Assembly: GCF_002723835.1 (NCBI RefSeq)
Contig: NZ_BEWG01000024.1
Coordinates: forward strand, 22,616-86,615
DNA: 64,000 bases
Direction of reading: 5' to 3'
Source of the DNA: Mycobacterium sp. shizuoka-1
GTDB lineage: Bacteria > Actinomycetota > Actinomycetes > Mycobacteriales > Mycobacteriaceae
In this document: positions 16,994-28,691 of the stretch, piece by piece
Numbering within the stretch: position 1 is the first letter of the stretch
How the letters are laid out: each line of letters begins with the position of its first letter
Translations under genes and position numbers: made by a program
Notes under the pieces: model-generated
Databases searched by the model: none
What the model was told of the DNA's origin: nothing
Seen by the model: only the letters and a program-made list of their open reading frames with translations

Positions 16994-18210
16994 CGCGACG
17001 ACGGCGCCACGATGGGGCGGGCCTTGTGCAGGCACTCCTGCCATTCCGCGGCCGGGTCGGAGTCCGCAGTGATACCGCCGCCGACGCCGAGCACCGCCGC
17101 GCCCCGGGCGTCGAACTCGACAGTGCGGATCGCGACGTTCAGCTCGGTGCCCGCGATCGGCGACGCCATGCCGACCGTGCCGCAATACACCCCGCGCCGC
17201 CGCGGCTCCCACGTCGACAACAACTGGCGGGCACGGCCTTTCGGTGTCCCGGTGACCGACGCCGGCGGGAACGTGGCGGCCAGCACGGCCGCGTTGGTGA
17301 CCTGTGGGCGCACCGTGGCCGCCACCGTCGACACCAGGTGCCACACGCCGGGCGCAGCCCGAACGGTCAGCAGGTCGGGGACCGTGACGGTGCCGATGTC
17401 GGCCACCCGGCCCAGGTCGTTGCGGACCAGGTCGACGATCATGATGTTCTCGGCGACGTCCTTGACCGACGCCAGCAGCTCGGCGGCCGGACGGTGCAGC
17501 GGCAGGGTGCCCTTGATCGGGCTGGACGTCACCCGGTCGCCGACCCGCCGGATGAACAGCTCCGGGGACAGCGAGGCCACCGCACCCCAGTCGCCGGCCA
17601 GATAGGCCGCCCGGGCCGGCGCGGTCTGCATGACCGCGTCGGCGAAGAACTGCAGGGACGAACCGCGCAACGTGCCGGTGAACTGCGTGCACACGCAGGC
17701 CTGGTAGACCTCGCCGGCGCCGATCGCGGCCAGGCAGGCCCGCACGCCGGCCTGATGGCGCTCGAAATCTGGTTCTTCCCAATCAATTTCGTATGATGCG
17801 TCGGGTATGGACGACGACAGCGCGTCGGCGACCCAGCCGGAGACCGCTGCGCCGGTGAGACTTTCGTGCCACCAGCAGCCGTCGCGGTCCTGGCGCAGCA
17901 CGCTGTCGGTCCAGCCGCCGGCCGCCTCCGGGATCCGCGGTGGTGCGCCGTCGGCCGCGGCGTCTGGGTAGGACAGGTAGCCGATCCACCCGCCGCCGAC
18001 CGCGTCACCGCGATCGCCCGGGGCGACGGCGAACACCTCGGCGGGGGCGGTGGGGCGCACCGACACCGTCGGTGCGATCACCGCCGCCGCGGCGAACCAG
18101 TCGCCGACCAGCGCGGCCGGCGGCGGCAGCCGACGCCGCGCGGCGGCGGCGCCGACGGCGCGCAGCACGTCGGCGGCGGTGCCGAGGTCGCCGAGCCGGT
18201 CGATGCGCAT
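16960..18210 (-). CDS. pabB: Aminodeoxychorismate synthase component I
   Basis: A chorismate-binding enzyme of about 416 residues that makes 4-amino-4-deoxychorismate for folate. The PIKGT motif with its Lys (about residue 230) is the signature of PabB enzymes; it is followed by ENIMIVDLVRNDLGRV, FPPASVTGTPKGRA, GVYCGTVGM and a terminal GVGGGITADSDP with metal ligands. I start at ATG 18210 (MRIDRLGDLG); ATG 18216 is two codons upstream. The N-terminal part is divergent, as in M. tuberculosis Rv1005c. The 3' end overlaps rsmI; the sigma factor gene ends 40 bases upstream of the start. No pabA or pabC is adjacent. Confidence 0.9.
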   Translation of the reverse strand: MRIDRLGDLGTAADVLRAVGAAAARRRLPPPAALVGDWFAAAAVIAPTVSVRPTAPAEVFAVAPGDRGDAVGGGWIGYLSYPDAAADGAPPRIPEAAGGWTDSVLRQDRDGCWWHESLTGAAVSGWVADALSSSIPDASYEIDWEEPDFERHQAGVRACLAAIGAGEVYQACVCTQFTGTLRGSSLQFFADAVMQTAPARAAYLAGDWGAVASLSPELFIRRVGDRVTSSPIKGTLPLHRPAAELLASVKDVAENIMIVDLVRNDLGRVADIGTVTVPDLLTVRAAPGVWHLVSTVAATVRPQVTNAAVLAATFPPASVTGTPKGRARQLLSTWEPRRRGVYCGTVGMASPIAGTELNVAIRTVEFDARGAAVLGVGGGITADSDPAAEWQECLHKARPIVAPSSRYDSRARSTAS

Positions 18211-18250
18211 CGCCATAGCCTGACGCCTGGCGGCGGCAGACGCAAAGGCG

Positions 18251-19144
18251 TCAGCGGCTGATCTCCCGGGGCACGGTGACGGCGGCAAGCTTGTCCGGGT
18301 TACGCATCGCGTAGAAGTTGGCGATCTTGCCGTCGATCACCTCGATCATGAACACACTGTCCGGGCGCTCGTCGCGATACACGATCGCCGCAGGCGCGCT
18401 GTTGTAGGACGCGAGCTCCACCCGGTACTCCGAGCCGGCCCGGCTCATCAGACCGATCAGCAGCCGGGCCACCTTCTCGGCGCCCAGCACCGGGCGCCTG
18501 GCCGCGCTGACCTTGCCCGCGCTGTCGGAGGTGAACACCACGTCGGGAGCCAGCATGTCCATCAGCCCGGCCAGGTCGCCGGTGGCCGCCGCGGTGAGGA
18601 ACGCGGTGGTGATCTGCGCGGACCGCTGCGGGTCCAGCGGCTCGAACCGGCGCCGGCGGGCGTGGACGTGTTCGCGGGCGCGATGCGCCATCTGGCGCAC
18701 CGCGACCGCGGATTTGCCTATGGCGGCGGCGATTTCGTCGTGGCTGAAACCGAACACCTCGCGCAGCACGAACACCGCGCGTTCGTCGGGTGTCAGCGTC
18801 TCGAGCACCACGAGCATCGCCATCGACACCGATTCGGCGAGCACCACGTCGCTGGCGCCGTCGTGTTCGTCGAGCAGCAGCGGCTCGGGCAACCACGGCC
18901 CGACGTAGTCCTCCCGGCGACGGGATTGGGTGCGCAGGGTGTTCAGCGCCTGCCGGGTGACCAGCTGGGCCAGGTAGGCCTTGGTGTCCCGAACCTCGGC
19001 TAAATCGACTGTCGCCCAACGTAAATAGCTGTCCTGCAAGACGTCGTCGGCTTCGGTTGTCGACCCCAGGATTTCGTAGGCGATGGTGAACAGCAGCGGC
19101 CGCAGCAGGGTGAACCGGTCGGCGTGCTCGTCGGGGGTGCTCAC
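18251..19144 (-). CDS. ECF41-family sigma factor with SnoaL-like C-terminal domain
   Basis: A 297-residue extracytoplasmic-function sigma factor of group ECF41 (SigJ-like). Region 2 includes ILGSTTEADDVLQDSYLRW (about residues 25-43) and region 4 includes FGFSHDEIAAAIGKSAVAVRQ. The linker has the group-specific WLPEP motif (84-88), and the C-terminal SnoaL-like extension has NPDKL (282-286) and a TSDSAGKVSAARRP stretch in the place of the usual DGGGKV loop. In the group this extension acts as a built-in regulator instead of a separate anti-sigma factor. GTG 19144 overlaps the upstream flavoprotein stop (GTGA), so both form one operon. An ECF41-like promoter at 20334-20360 suggests autoregulation. 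Confidence 0.93.
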   Translation of the reverse strand: MSTPDEHADRFTLLRPLLFTIAYEILGSTTEADDVLQDSYLRWATVDLAEVRDTKAYLAQLVTRQALNTLRTQSRRREDYVGPWLPEPLLLDEHDGASDVVLAESVSMAMLVVLETLTPDERAVFVLREVFGFSHDEIAAAIGKSAVAVRQMAHRAREHVHARRRRFEPLDPQRSAQITTAFLTAAATGDLAGLMDMLAPDVVFTSDSAGKVSAARRPVLGAEKVARLLIGLMSRAGSEYRVELASYNSAPAAIVYRDERPDSVFMIEVIDGKIANFYAMRNPDKLAAVTVPREISR

Positions 19145-20325
19145 GGTGTCTGCACAGCCTCGGGGGCCGGGCGGGTGCCGCCGCCCTTGAGCCAGAAGTA
19201 GGACCCCGGCTTGCGGGCCTCGCGCCGCAGGAAGCTCACCGTGCCCTTGCAGACCGCCTCCTTGATCAGCGCGGCGGTCCGCCCGCCGAGGTAGAGCGGC
19301 AGCGGGACATCGTTGGTGCGGGCGATCTGCACGGTGCCGCCCGCCCGCCCAAGGCTGATGCACTGGCCGGTGAACGCCTGATTGATCACCGCGGGCGATT
19401 GGCCGGCAATGCGGGCAAGCACGGTGTTGGCGGCCTGCGCGCCCAGCGGGATCGCGGCCTGGCAGCTCATCCGCAGCGGCTGGTCGGACGGGGCCGCGGC
19501 GTCGCCGGCCGCCACCACCCGGTCGTCGTCGACGCTGGTCAGGGTTTCGTCGGTGAGCAACCGGCCGATCGCGTCGGTGCGCAGCCCGGACCGTGCCGCC
19601 AGATCGGGCACGCCGAACCCGGCGGTCCAGATCGTCACCGCGCTCGAAAGCCTGCGCCCGTCGGCCAGCCGCACCGCGTCGGCGGCCACCTCGGTCACCG
19701 TCGCCTGCGGTCCGTCGACGATCGTCACGCCGAGTTTGTGCAGCCGTTTGGCCACCGACCGGCGCCCCGGGGTGCTCAGGTACGGGCCGAGCGCCGCACC
19801 GCACACCAGCGTGACCCGCCGGCCCTGTTCGGCCAGTTCGGCGGCGGTCTCGATCCCGGTCGGCCCGGCGCCGACCACGCACACCGGCGCGCCGTAGTGC
19901 AGCTCGCCCAGCGCCGCGGTCAGCCGCTGCGCTTCCTCGAGATCGGCGATGGGATAAGCGAATTCGTCAGCGCCGGGCACGGCGGGTTGAGCCGAGCCGC
20001 TGCCGACCGCGTAGATCAGATAGTCATAGGGCAGCGGCGGGCCGCTGAACAGTTCCACCTGCCGGGCCTGGGTGTCGATCCGGGTGGCGGCGTCGACCAC
20101 CAGCTCGATTCCCTCGCCGAGGATCTCGCCGTAGTCGACCACCGCGTCGTCGGATCCGGTGACCAGCTGGTGCAGCCGGATCCGTTCGACGAACTCGGGG
20201 CGGGGGTTGACCAGCGTGATGTGGACGTCGGGTCGCAACCGGAGATGGTTGGCCGCGATCACCCCGGCGTAGCCGCCGCCCACGACGACGACTCGGGTGC
20301 TGTGGTGTGCGTTGTGTTCGGTCAT
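19141..20325 (-). CDS. NDH-2-like FAD oxidoreductase in ECF41 operon
   Basis: A 394-residue pyridine-nucleotide-disulfide-type flavoprotein resembling type II NADH dehydrogenases. The FAD motif VVVVGGGYAGV opens the protein, LIYAVGSGS follows, the NAD-binding VCVVGAGPTGIE lies near residue 155, and AAGDAAAP closes the FAD site. The C-terminus (LIKEAVCKGTVSFLRREARKPGSYFWLK) is amphipathic and could associate with the membrane. ECF41 sigma factors commonly sit beside one small oxidoreductase or carboxymuconolactone-decarboxylase gene; here the flavoprotein is first and translationally coupled to the sigma gene by GTGA. The start ATG 20325 lies eight bases after the predicted -10, so the mRNA is nearly leaderless. 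The electron acceptor is unknown. Confidence 0.88.
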   Translation of the reverse strand: MTEHNAHHSTRVVVVGGGYAGVIAANHLRLRPDVHITLVNPRPEFVERIRLHQLVTGSDDAVVDYGEILGEGIELVVDAATRIDTQARQVELFSGPPLPYDYLIYAVGSGSAQPAVPGADEFAYPIADLEEAQRLTAALGELHYGAPVCVVGAGPTGIETAAELAEQGRRVTLVCGAALGPYLSTPGRRSVAKRLHKLGVTIVDGPQATVTEVAADAVRLADGRRLSSAVTIWTAGFGVPDLAARSGLRTDAIGRLLTDETLTSVDDDRVVAAGDAAAPSDQPLRMSCQAAIPLGAQAANTVLARIAGQSPAVINQAFTGQCISLGRAGGTVQIARTNDVPLPLYLGGRTAALIKEAVCKGTVSFLRREARKPGSYFWLKGGGTRPAPEAVQTP

Positions 20326-20333
20326 GCCCTCAA

Positions 20334-20360
20334 GACACCCCGGAGGCCATGACTGTGACT
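20334..20360 (-). promoter_or_regulatory. ECF41-type promoter candidate
   Basis: On the minus strand AGTCACA, 16 bases, TGTC. The ECF41 consensus as I recall it is TGTCACA, 16 bases, CGTC, so 9 of 11 defined positions match with the exact spacing. It ends eight bases before the flavoprotein ATG at 20325, placing the transcription start at or next to the start codon. This would make the flavoprotein-sigma operon self-activating. Confidence 0.65.
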
Positions 20361-20374
20361 CTACGTGATGTAGA

Positions 20375-21928
20375 TCACTGCACCTGGTACCGCGGGAACA
20401 CTCCGGTCGGTGCCGGCAGCTCGGTGCCGGGCGCGATCCGCACCGCCACCGCGCCGAAGTCGCGGGCGTCCTCGGGCTGTCCGAGCAGGTCCAGCAGGGC
20501 GGCCGCCGACGTCGGCAGCACCGGCTGGACCAGCAGTGCGGCGATCCGCACCACCTCCAGCGTCACGTAGAGCACGGTGCGGAATCGTTCCTGGTCGGCC
20601 TCGGCCTCCGACTTGCGCAGTACCCACGGCTCCTGGGCGGAGAAGTAGCGATTGGCCGCGCCGAGCATCGCCCAGATCGACTCCAGGGCCAGGTGCATGG
20701 CGGGCACGTCGAACTGTGCGCGCACCGTGGGCAGCAATTCGTCGGCCAGCGCCAGCAGCTCGCGGTCGGCGTCGGTGAACGCGCCGGGTTCGGGCACCCG
20801 TGCCTCGAGGTTCTTGTTGACCATCGACAGCGACCGCTGCGCCAGGTTGCCGAACTCGTTGGCCAGGTCGGCGTTGATCCGGCCGATGATGGCGTCTTCG
20901 CTGTAGCTGCCGTCCTGGCCGAACGGCACCTCGCGCAGCAGGAAGTAGCGCACCTGATCGAGACCGAACGCGTCGACGAGCGCGGACGGATCCACGACGT
21001 TGCCGACCGACTTGCTCATCTTCTCGCCGCTGTTGAGCAGGAAGCCGTGCACGAACACCCGTCGAGGCAGTTCGATGCCGGCCGACATCAGAAACGCCGG
21101 CCAGTACACGGTGTGGAACCGGATGATGTCCTTGCCGATCATGTGCAGATCGGCGGGCCAGTACTTACGGAACGACTCGGAGTCGGTGTCCGGGAAGCCC
21201 GCGCCGGTGAGGTAGTTCGTCAGCGCGTCGACCCACACGTACATGACGTGGTCGGGGTGGCCGGGCACCGGCACACCCCAGTCGAAGGTGGTGCGCGAGA
21301 TCGACAGGTCGCGCAGCCCGCCGGAGACGAAACTGACGACCTCATTGCGCCGGACGTCGGGGCCGATGAACTCGGGGTGGGCTGCGTAGTGGGCCAGCAG
21401 GCGCTCGGCGTAGGCCGACAGCCGGAAGAAATAGGTCTGTTCCTCGGTCCAGGTCACCGGGGTACCGGTCTCCAGCGAGTACTTGTTGCCGTCGGCGCGC
21501 GTCTCGAGCTCGTCTTCGGTGTAGAACCGTTCGTCGCGCACCGAGTACCAGCCCGAGTACGAGTCGAGGTAGATGTCGCCCGCCGCATCCATCCGCTTCC
21601 AGATCTCGATCGAGGCGTCGATGTGGTCGGCGTCGGTGGTGCGGATGAACCGGTCGAACGACGCCCCGAGCTTCTCCTGCATCGCCTGGAAAGCGTCGGA
21701 GTTGCGCCGGGCCAGCTCGGCGGTTCCGATGCCCTCGGCGGCGGCCGTCTGCGCCATCTTGAGCCCGTGCTCGTCGGTGCCGGTGAGGTAGCGCACGTCG
21801 AAGCCGTCGAGGCGTTTGAAGCGGGCGATGGCGTCGGTCGCGATGTACTCGTAGGCGTGCCCGATGTGCGGCGCACCGTTCGGATACGCGATCGCGGTGG
21901 TGAGGTAGAACGGCGTCTTCTGGCTCAT
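20375..21928 (-). CDS. metG: Methionyl-tRNA synthetase
   Basis: A 517-residue class I aminoacyl-tRNA synthetase that charges tRNA-Met. The HIGH-type signature is [13 protein letters not shown] near residue 12-24 and the KMSKS loop is [10 protein letters not shown]. The connective region lacks the paired zinc CxxC knuckles of longer MetRS types, as in M. tuberculosis MetS. I chose ATG 21928 ([11 protein letters not shown]); an upstream in-frame ATG at 21976 would run past the divergent tatD start. The C-terminal anticodon-binding helices ([15 protein letters not shown]) are present, without the appended dimerisation domain. Divergent from tatD with a 26-base gap. Confidence 0.95.
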   Translation of the reverse strand: MSQKTPFYLTTAIAYPNGAPHIGHAYEYIATDAIARFKRLDGFDVRYLTGTDEHGLKMAQTAAAEGIGTAELARRNSDAFQAMQEKLGASFDRFIRTTDADHIDASIEIWKRMDAAGDIYLDSYSGWYSVRDERFYTEDELETRADGNKYSLETGTPVTWTEEQTYFFRLSAYAERLLAHYAAHPEFIGPDVRRNEVVSFVSGGLRDLSISRTTFDWGVPVPGHPDHVMYVWVDALTNYLTGAGFPDTDSESFRKYWPADLHMIGKDIIRFHTVYWPAFLMSAGIELPRRVFVHGFLLNSGEKMSKSVGNVVDPSALVDAFGLDQVRYFLLREVPFGQDGSYSEDAIIGRINADLANEFGNLAQRSLSMVNKNLEARVPEPGAFTDADRELLALADELLPTVRAQFDVPAMHLALESIWAMLGAANRYFSAQEPWVLRKSEAEADQERFRTVLYVTLEVVRIAALLVQPVLPTSAAALLDLLGQPEDARDFGAVAVRIAPGTELPAPTGVFPRYQVQ

Positions 21929-21954
21929 GTCAGAACTCACCTTATGGTGTTGCG

Positions 21955-22782
21955 GTGGCTTCCAAGCGTTCGGCACCGCCGCTCCCAGAGCCGTTGTCCC
22001 CGCTGATCGACGCGCACACCCACCTCGACGCGTGCGGCGCCCGTGACGTCGGTGACGTGCGCGCGATCCTCGACCGCGCTGGTGCGGCCGGGGTCGAAGC
22101 GGTGGTCACTATCGCCGACGACCTCGACGCCGCCCGCTGGGCCGCCGAGGCGGCCACCTGGGATCCGCGGGTCTACGCGGCGGTCGCGCTGCACCCGACC
22201 CGGGCCGGCGCCCTGGACGACGCCGCCCGTGCCGAGCTCGAGCAGCTGGCCAGCCAGGAGCGGGTGGTGGCGATCGGGGAGACCGGCATGGACCTGTACT
22301 GGCCGGGCCGGCTCGACGGCTGCGCCGAACCTTCGGCGCAGCGAGAGTCCTTCGCCTGGCACATCGACCTGGCCAAGCGGACCGGTAAGCCGCTGATGAT
22401 CCACAATCGCGACGCCGACACCGAGGTGCTCGACGTGCTGCGCGCCGAGGGCGCCCCCGAAACGGTCATATTCCACTGTTTCTCCTCCGGGCCGCAGATG
22501 GCACGCACCTGCCTCGAGGCCGGCTGGGTGTTGAGCCTGTCCGGCACGGTCAGCTTTCGCAACGCCCGTGACCTGCGAGAGGCGGCCCTGCTGATCCCGC
22601 CCGGCCAGCTTCTGGTGGAGACCGACGCTCCGTTCCTCACGCCGCATCCGTACCGCGGGGCCCCCAACGAGCCGTACTGCCTGCCCTACACCGTGCGGGC
22701 GCTCGCCGAACTCGTCGACCGTCCGGCGGAGTTGCTGGCGGAGCAGTCCTCGGCGACCGCGCGACGGGTCTACGGTCTCTAA
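21955..22782 (+). CDS. tatD: TatD-family metal-dependent deoxyribonuclease
   Basis: A 275-residue metal-dependent hydrolase of the TatD DNase family (amidohydrolase barrel). Metal ligands are visible in IDAHTHLDA (HxH), in [11 protein letters not shown] (Glu), in IHNRDADTE and FHCFSSGP (His), and in [10 protein letters not shown] (Asp). The family degrades DNA and contributes to repair and DNA clearance. GTG 21955 gives a 15-20 residue N-terminal tail before the barrel. It precedes rpfB by 121 bases, as in M. tuberculosis Rv1008-Rv1009. The bases between hold the rpfB leader and terminator. Confidence 0.93.
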   Translation: MASKRSAPPLPEPLSPLIDAHTHLDACGARDVGDVRAILDRAGAAGVEAVVTIADDLDAARWAAEAATWDPRVYAAVALHPTRAGALDDAARAELEQLASQERVVAIGETGMDLYWPGRLDGCAEPSAQRESFAWHIDLAKRTGKPLMIHNRDADTEVLDVLRAEGAPETVIFHCFSSGPQMARTCLEAGWVLSLSGTVSFRNARDLREAALLIPPGQLLVETDAPFLTPHPYRGAPNEPYCLPYTVRALAELVDRPAELLAEQSSATARRVYGL

Positions 22783-22850
22783 GGGTCTGTTGAGAGCGGC
22801 GTCCCCGGGTTGCTCCGGTCCGGCCTGGTTCGTTACCGTCTTGTGATCAA

Positions 22851-22880
22851 AGGGGGCCACGACGGCCCCTTGTTTTGTTT
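22851..22880 (+). terminator. Intrinsic terminator in the rpfB leader
   Basis: GGGGCC (22853-22858) pairs with GGCCCC (22864-22869) around the loop ACGAC, extended by one or two weaker pairs, and is followed by the U-rich tract TTGTTTTGTTT (22870-22880). It lies 24 bases before the rpfB start codon and 70 bases after tatD. The same placement was reported for the rpfB RNA switch of M. tuberculosis (from memory of published work), where the hairpin controls read-through into rpfB-ksgA. It could instead simply end tatD transcription. Confidence 0.85.
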
Positions 22881-22888
22881 AGTGCTGA

Positions 22889-24929
<2,041 letters not shown>

Positions 24930-24933
<4 letters not shown>

Positions 24934-25730
24934 ACGCTTCGTCTCACCGTTTCGGCCAGTTGGTGCACCAATTCGGTGCATGACGGGTACCGCCGGTCCG
25001 GATCCTTGGCGATCGCTCGGGCCAGGACCATGTCGAACGACCGTGACAGCCACGGGGTCTGCCGAGACACCTCGGGCGGCGGCAGGTGCAGGTGCGCGTC
25101 GACCAGGATCACCGGATCGTCGGCCGGGAACGGTGGCGCGCCGGTCAGCAACTCCACTGCCGTGCAGGCCAGCGCGTATTCGTCGGTGGCGGCCTGGGGT
25201 AGTCGGCCCTGCACCAGTTCGGGCGCCGCGTAGGGCAGCGACGCCAGCACCTGGGCCGGCCGGTGCCAGACGTCCTCGGCGAGTACGTGGGCGACCCCGA
25301 AGTCGATCAGTACCGCACCGCTTTTCGAAAACTCCTGGTGCACAAGAATATTCGCAGGTTTCACGTCGCTGTGCACCACCCCGTCGTGGTGGGCGTGGTC
25401 GAGTGCGGCGGCGATCTGGGCGAGCGCCTCGAGCTTGGCCTGCAAGCTCGGCAGCCTGGTCACGTTGCCGCCGTCGACGTACTGCATGGTCATCCAGTGC
25501 GGGCCGTGGTCGTAGACGGCCACGATGTGCGGGTGGCGCAGCCGGTCCGCGAGACGAAACTCGCGAGCCAGCCGGGCGGTGCTGATGTGGTCGCGGTGGT
25601 CGTCGTCGAGCACCTTCAGCGCGACCGGTCGCAGGTTCGCGTCGTGGGCGAGGTAGACGCAGGCCTGCCCGCCGCGGCCGGCCACGCCGTCGACGACATA
25701 GCCCGCGACCGACTGCCCAGGAGGTAGCAC
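24930..25730 (-). CDS. Soluble PknB-type Ser/Thr protein kinase with HSD catalytic loop
   Basis: A 266-residue Hanks-type kinase consisting only of the catalytic domain: no membrane helix or sensor domain. The glycine loop GRGGQACVY (18-26), ATP-binding Lys39 in VALKVL, helix-C Glu57, catalytic loop HSDVKPAN (120-127), DFG (143-145) and a YAAPELV activation-segment end are all present. The usual HRD is HSD (Ser121), so it lacks the Arg that normally senses activation-loop phosphorylation; such non-RD kinases are often constitutively active or scaffold-like. It is inserted on the opposite strand between ksgA and ispE, which I recall as adjacent in M. tuberculosis. Start GTG 25730, divergent from ispE by 68 bases. 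Confidence 0.88.
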
Positions 25731-25798
25731 GCTTCGACCCTAGATACGCGGGCCGGCGGCCGGCCGGGGAATCCCGCACGGCGCGATAGTCTCGTCCG

Positions 25799-26743
25799 GT
25801 GTCCCCGACCAACGGCTCGATCGCGCCGGAATGGGTGCCGACCGGGTCGGTGACTGTACGAGTGCCGGGCAAGGTGAACCTTTACTTGGAGGTCGGCGAC
25901 CGGCGCGCCGACGGCTATCACGAACTCACCACGGTCTTCCACGCGGTGTCGCTGGTCGACGAGGTGACCGTGCGCAACGCCGACGTGTTGTCGCTGCGGA
26001 TGGTGGGGGAGGGTGCTGAGGAGCTGCCCGCCGACGAGCGCAATATCGCCTGGCGGGCTGCCGAGCTGATGGCGCAGCACGTCGGGCGCGCCCCGGACGT
26101 GGACATCACCATCGAGAAGTCGATCCCGGTCGCCGGCGGCATGGCCGGCGGCAGCGCGGACGCCGCGGCCGTTCTGGTCGCGATGAACAACCTGTGGGAG
26201 CTCGGTGTGCCCCGGCGCGATCTGCACGCGCTGGCCGCGCAATTGGGCAGTGACGTTCCGTTCGCGCTGCACGGCGGGACGGCGTTGGGCACCGGCCGGG
26301 GTGAGGAGCTGGCGACGGTGTTGGCCCGCAGCACCTTTCACTGGGTGCTGGCGTTCGGTCAGGGCGGATTGTCCACCGCCGAGGTCTACCGGGAGATCGA
26401 CCGGCTGCGCGAGACAGGCGACCCGCCGCGGCTGAGCGACCCCGAGCCGCTGCTGGGTGCGCTGGCCGGCGGCAACCCGCGCGAGCTGGCGGCCCTGCTG
26501 GGCAACGATCTGCAGGCCGCGGCGTTGAGCCTCAACCCCGGGCTGCGCCGCACGCTGCGGGCCGGCGCCGACGCCGGTGCGTTGGCCGGGATCGTGTCCG
26601 GATCCGGTCCCACCTGTGCGTTTCTGTGCGAGTCGGCGGCGGCCGCGGTGGATGTCGGCACCGAACTGGCCGGTGTCGACGTGTGCCGCACCGTGCGGGT
26701 GGCCAGTGGCCCCGTGCACGGCGCCCGCATCGTGTCGAGCTAG
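25799..26743 (+). CDS. ispE: 4-diphosphocytidyl-2-C-methyl-D-erythritol kinase
   Basis: A 314-residue GHMP kinase of the non-mevalonate isoprenoid pathway, phosphorylating CDP-methylerythritol. The N-terminal [22 protein letters not shown] block binds substrate, [15 protein letters not shown] (about residues 105-119) is the ATP phosphate loop, and [11 protein letters not shown] is the C-terminal GHMP motif. GTG 25799 is the only start that retains the substrate-binding block with a short tail. It supplies precursors for decaprenyl phosphate and menaquinone. Downstream is a 312-base gap carrying a separate promoter. Confidence 0.94.
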   Translation: MSPTNGSIAPEWVPTGSVTVRVPGKVNLYLEVGDRRADGYHELTTVFHAVSLVDEVTVRNADVLSLRMVGEGAEELPADERNIAWRAAELMAQHVGRAPDVDITIEKSIPVAGGMAGGSADAAAVLVAMNNLWELGVPRRDLHALAAQLGSDVPFALHGGTALGTGRGEELATVLARSTFHWVLAFGQGGLSTAEVYREIDRLRETGDPPRLSDPEPLLGALAGGNPRELAALLGNDLQAAALSLNPGLRRTLRAGADAGALAGIVSGSGPTCAFLCESAAAAVDVGTELAGVDVCRTVRVASGPVHGARIVSS

Positions 26744-26797
26744 GCCTCTCCGAATCCGCCGGCGTGGTGTGACGCGCTTCTCAATAGCTCTTAAAAC

Positions 26798-26826
26798 TTG
26801 GCAGTAACTTAAGGGAAGTTTAAGAT
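26798..26826 (+). promoter_or_regulatory. Strong housekeeping-type promoter before the Pks16-like gene
   Basis: TTGGCA (26798-26803), 17 bases, TAAGAT (26821-26826): five of six matches at -35, four of six at -10, ideal spacing, in an unusually A+T-rich patch. Transcription would start near 26833, giving a leader of about 220 bases before the GTG at 27056. The 312-base gap 26744-27055 also contains a perfect 6-bp hairpin (26920-26934) and an imperfect inverted repeat around the promoter. Confidence 0.7.
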
Positions 26827-26834
26827 GATCGGCG

Positions 26835-27059
26835 GTGATAACTCGCGGCCTGGCACTGCATATGTGCTCGTCGCCCACCCCGACCCGGGGCGGGCGATGG
26901 CCGGGCGGCACCGCGGCGTGTGATGTCGCATCACCATTTCGAGACCGAACCGCTCCCCAGTCGTACTGGCGTGCCTCCTATGCAGTGCGTTGCGGTAGGC
27001 GGAGCATGAAGTCATCGTCGCTGATCAGCCAGCTCCGGATGCCGAGGAGGTCGTCGTGA
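26835..27059 (+). CDS. Possible small leader ORF (74 codons), doubtful
   Basis: An open frame of 74 codons that begins with GTG two bases after the predicted transcription start and ends in a GTGA overlap with the Pks16-like gene. This geometry would suit a leaderless, translationally coupled leader gene, and M. tuberculosis has an annotated small ORF (Rv1012) at the same place as I recall. Against it: the peptide (rich in Arg, Ser and Pro) shows no domain, its codon use looks random, and the following gene has its own good ribosome site. Treat as a candidate only. Confidence 0.22.
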   Translation: MITRGLALHMCSSPTPTRGGRWPGGTAACDVASPFRDRTAPQSYWRASYAVRCGRRSMKSSSLISQLRMPRRSS

Positions 27060-28690
27060 GCCGTTTCACCGACAAGATGTTCCACAGTGCCATGACCAGC
27101 AGCAAGGGCATGGTCACCGGTGAACCCAACGAGCCGGTCCGGCACACGTGGCGCGAGGTCCACGAACGCGCCCGCCGGATCGCCGGCGGCCTGGCCGAAG
27201 CAGGCATCGGTCTCGGTGACGCGGTCGGCGTGCTGGCCGGCGCTCCGGTGGAGATCGCACCCACCGCCCAGGCGCTGTGGATGCGCGGCGCCAGCCTCAC
27301 GATGCTGCACCAGCCGACTCCGCGCACCGACCTCGAGCAGTGGGCCAAGGACACCGCCACCGTCATCGACATGATCGAGGCCAAGGCCGTGATCGTCTCC
27401 GACCCGTTCCTGGTCGCCGTGCCGGTGCTCGAGGAGCGCGGGGTCACCGTGCTCACGGTGGAGGCATTGCTGGCCGCCGAGCCGATCGACCCGGTCGAGA
27501 CCTCCGAGGACGACGTCGCGCTGATGCAATTAACGTCCGGATCGACTGGTTCTCCGAAGGCCGTGGTGATCACCCACCGCAACATCCACTCCAACGCCGA
27601 GGCGATGTTCATCGGCGCCAAGTACGACATCGACAACGACGTCATGGTCAGCTGGCTGCCCTGCTTCCATGACATGGGCATGGTCGGATTCCTGACCATC
27701 CCGATGTACTTCGGTGCCGAGCTGGTCAAGGTCACCCCGATGGACTTCCTGCGCGACACGTTGCTGTGGGCCAAGCTCATCGACAAGTACAAGGGCACCA
27801 TGACCGCGGCGCCGAACTTCGCGTACGCGCTGTTCGCCAAGCGGCTGCGCCGCCAGGCCAAGCCCGGCGAATTCGACCTGTCCACGCTGCGGTTCGCGCT
27901 GTCCGGTGCCGAGCCGGTCGAGCCCGCCGACGTCGAGGACCTGCTGGACGCCGGCCGTCCGTTCGGGCTGCGGCCCGAGGCCATCCTGCCGGCCTACGGC
28001 ATGGCCGAGACCACCCTGGCGGTGTCGTTCTCCGAGTGCGACGCCGGGCTGGTGGTCGACGAGGTGGACGCCGACCTGCTGGCGGCGTTGCGGCGCGCGG
28101 TGCCTGCCTCCAAGGGCAACACCCGCCGGCTGGCCACCCTGGGCCCGCTGCTGACCGATCTCGAGGCGCGCATCGTCGACGAGGACGGCAATGTGTTGCC
28201 GGCCCGCGGCGTCGGCATCATCGAGTTGCGCGGCGAGTCGCTGACCCCGGGCTACATCACGATGGGCGGCTTCGTGCCGGCCCAGGACGAGCACGGCTGG
28301 TACGACACCGGTGACCTGGGCTACCTGCTGGAGAACGGCCACGTCGTGGTCTGCGGCCGGGTCAAGGACGTCATCATCATGGCCGGGCGCAACATCTACC
28401 CGACCGACATCGAGCGGGCCGCCGGCCGCGTCGAGGGCGTGCGTCCCGGATGTGCAGTCGCGGTGCGGCTCGACGCCGGCCACTCCCGCGAGACCTTCGC
28501 GGTGGCCGTCGAATCCAACGCCTGGCAGGACCCGGCCGAGGTGCGCCGGATCGAGCACGAGGTGGCGCATGAGGTGGTGGCCGAGGTCGACGTGCGACCG
28601 CGCAACGTGGTGGTTCTCGGCCCGGGCACGATTCCCAAGACGCCGTCGGGCAAGCTGCGCCGGGCCAATTCGGTCGCGCTGGTCACCTAG
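27056..28690 (+). CDS. Fatty-acyl-AMP ligase/acyl-CoA synthetase-like protein (Pks16-like)
   Basis: A 544-residue adenylate-forming enzyme equivalent in length and position to M. tuberculosis Pks16 (Rv1013). The P-loop-like [18 protein letters not shown] (about residues 160-177), [18 protein letters not shown], and [20 protein letters not shown] motifs are present, and a C-terminal catalytic Lys lies in [10 protein letters not shown]. The family activates carboxylic acids as adenylates and passes them to CoA or to carrier proteins; which applies here is not decided. A strong ribosome site GAGGAGG (27044-27050) five bases before GTG 27056 fixes the start. It ends one base before the convergent methyltransferase gene. 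Confidence 0.9.
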   Translation: MSRFTDKMFHSAMTSSKGMVTGEPNEPVRHTWREVHERARRIAGGLAEAGIGLGDAVGVLAGAPVEIAPTAQALWMRGASLTMLHQPTPRTDLEQWAKDTATVIDMIEAKAVIVSDPFLVAVPVLEERGVTVLTVEALLAAEPIDPVETSEDDVALMQLTSGSTGSPKAVVITHRNIHSNAEAMFIGAKYDIDNDVMVSWLPCFHDMGMVGFLTIPMYFGAELVKVTPMDFLRDTLLWAKLIDKYKGTMTAAPNFAYALFAKRLRRQAKPGEFDLSTLRFALSGAEPVEPADVEDLLDAGRPFGLRPEAILPAYGMAETTLAVSFSECDAGLVVDEVDADLLAALRRAVPASKGNTRRLATLGPLLTDLEARIVDEDGNVLPARGVGIIELRGESLTPGYITMGGFVPAQDEHGWYDTGDLGYLLENGHVVVCGRVKDVIIMAGRNIYPTDIERAAGRVEGVRPGCAVAVRLDAGHSRETFAVAVESNAWQDPAEVRRIEHEVAHEVVAEVDVRPRNVVVLGPGTIPKTPSGKLRRANSVALVT

Positions 28691-28691
28691 C

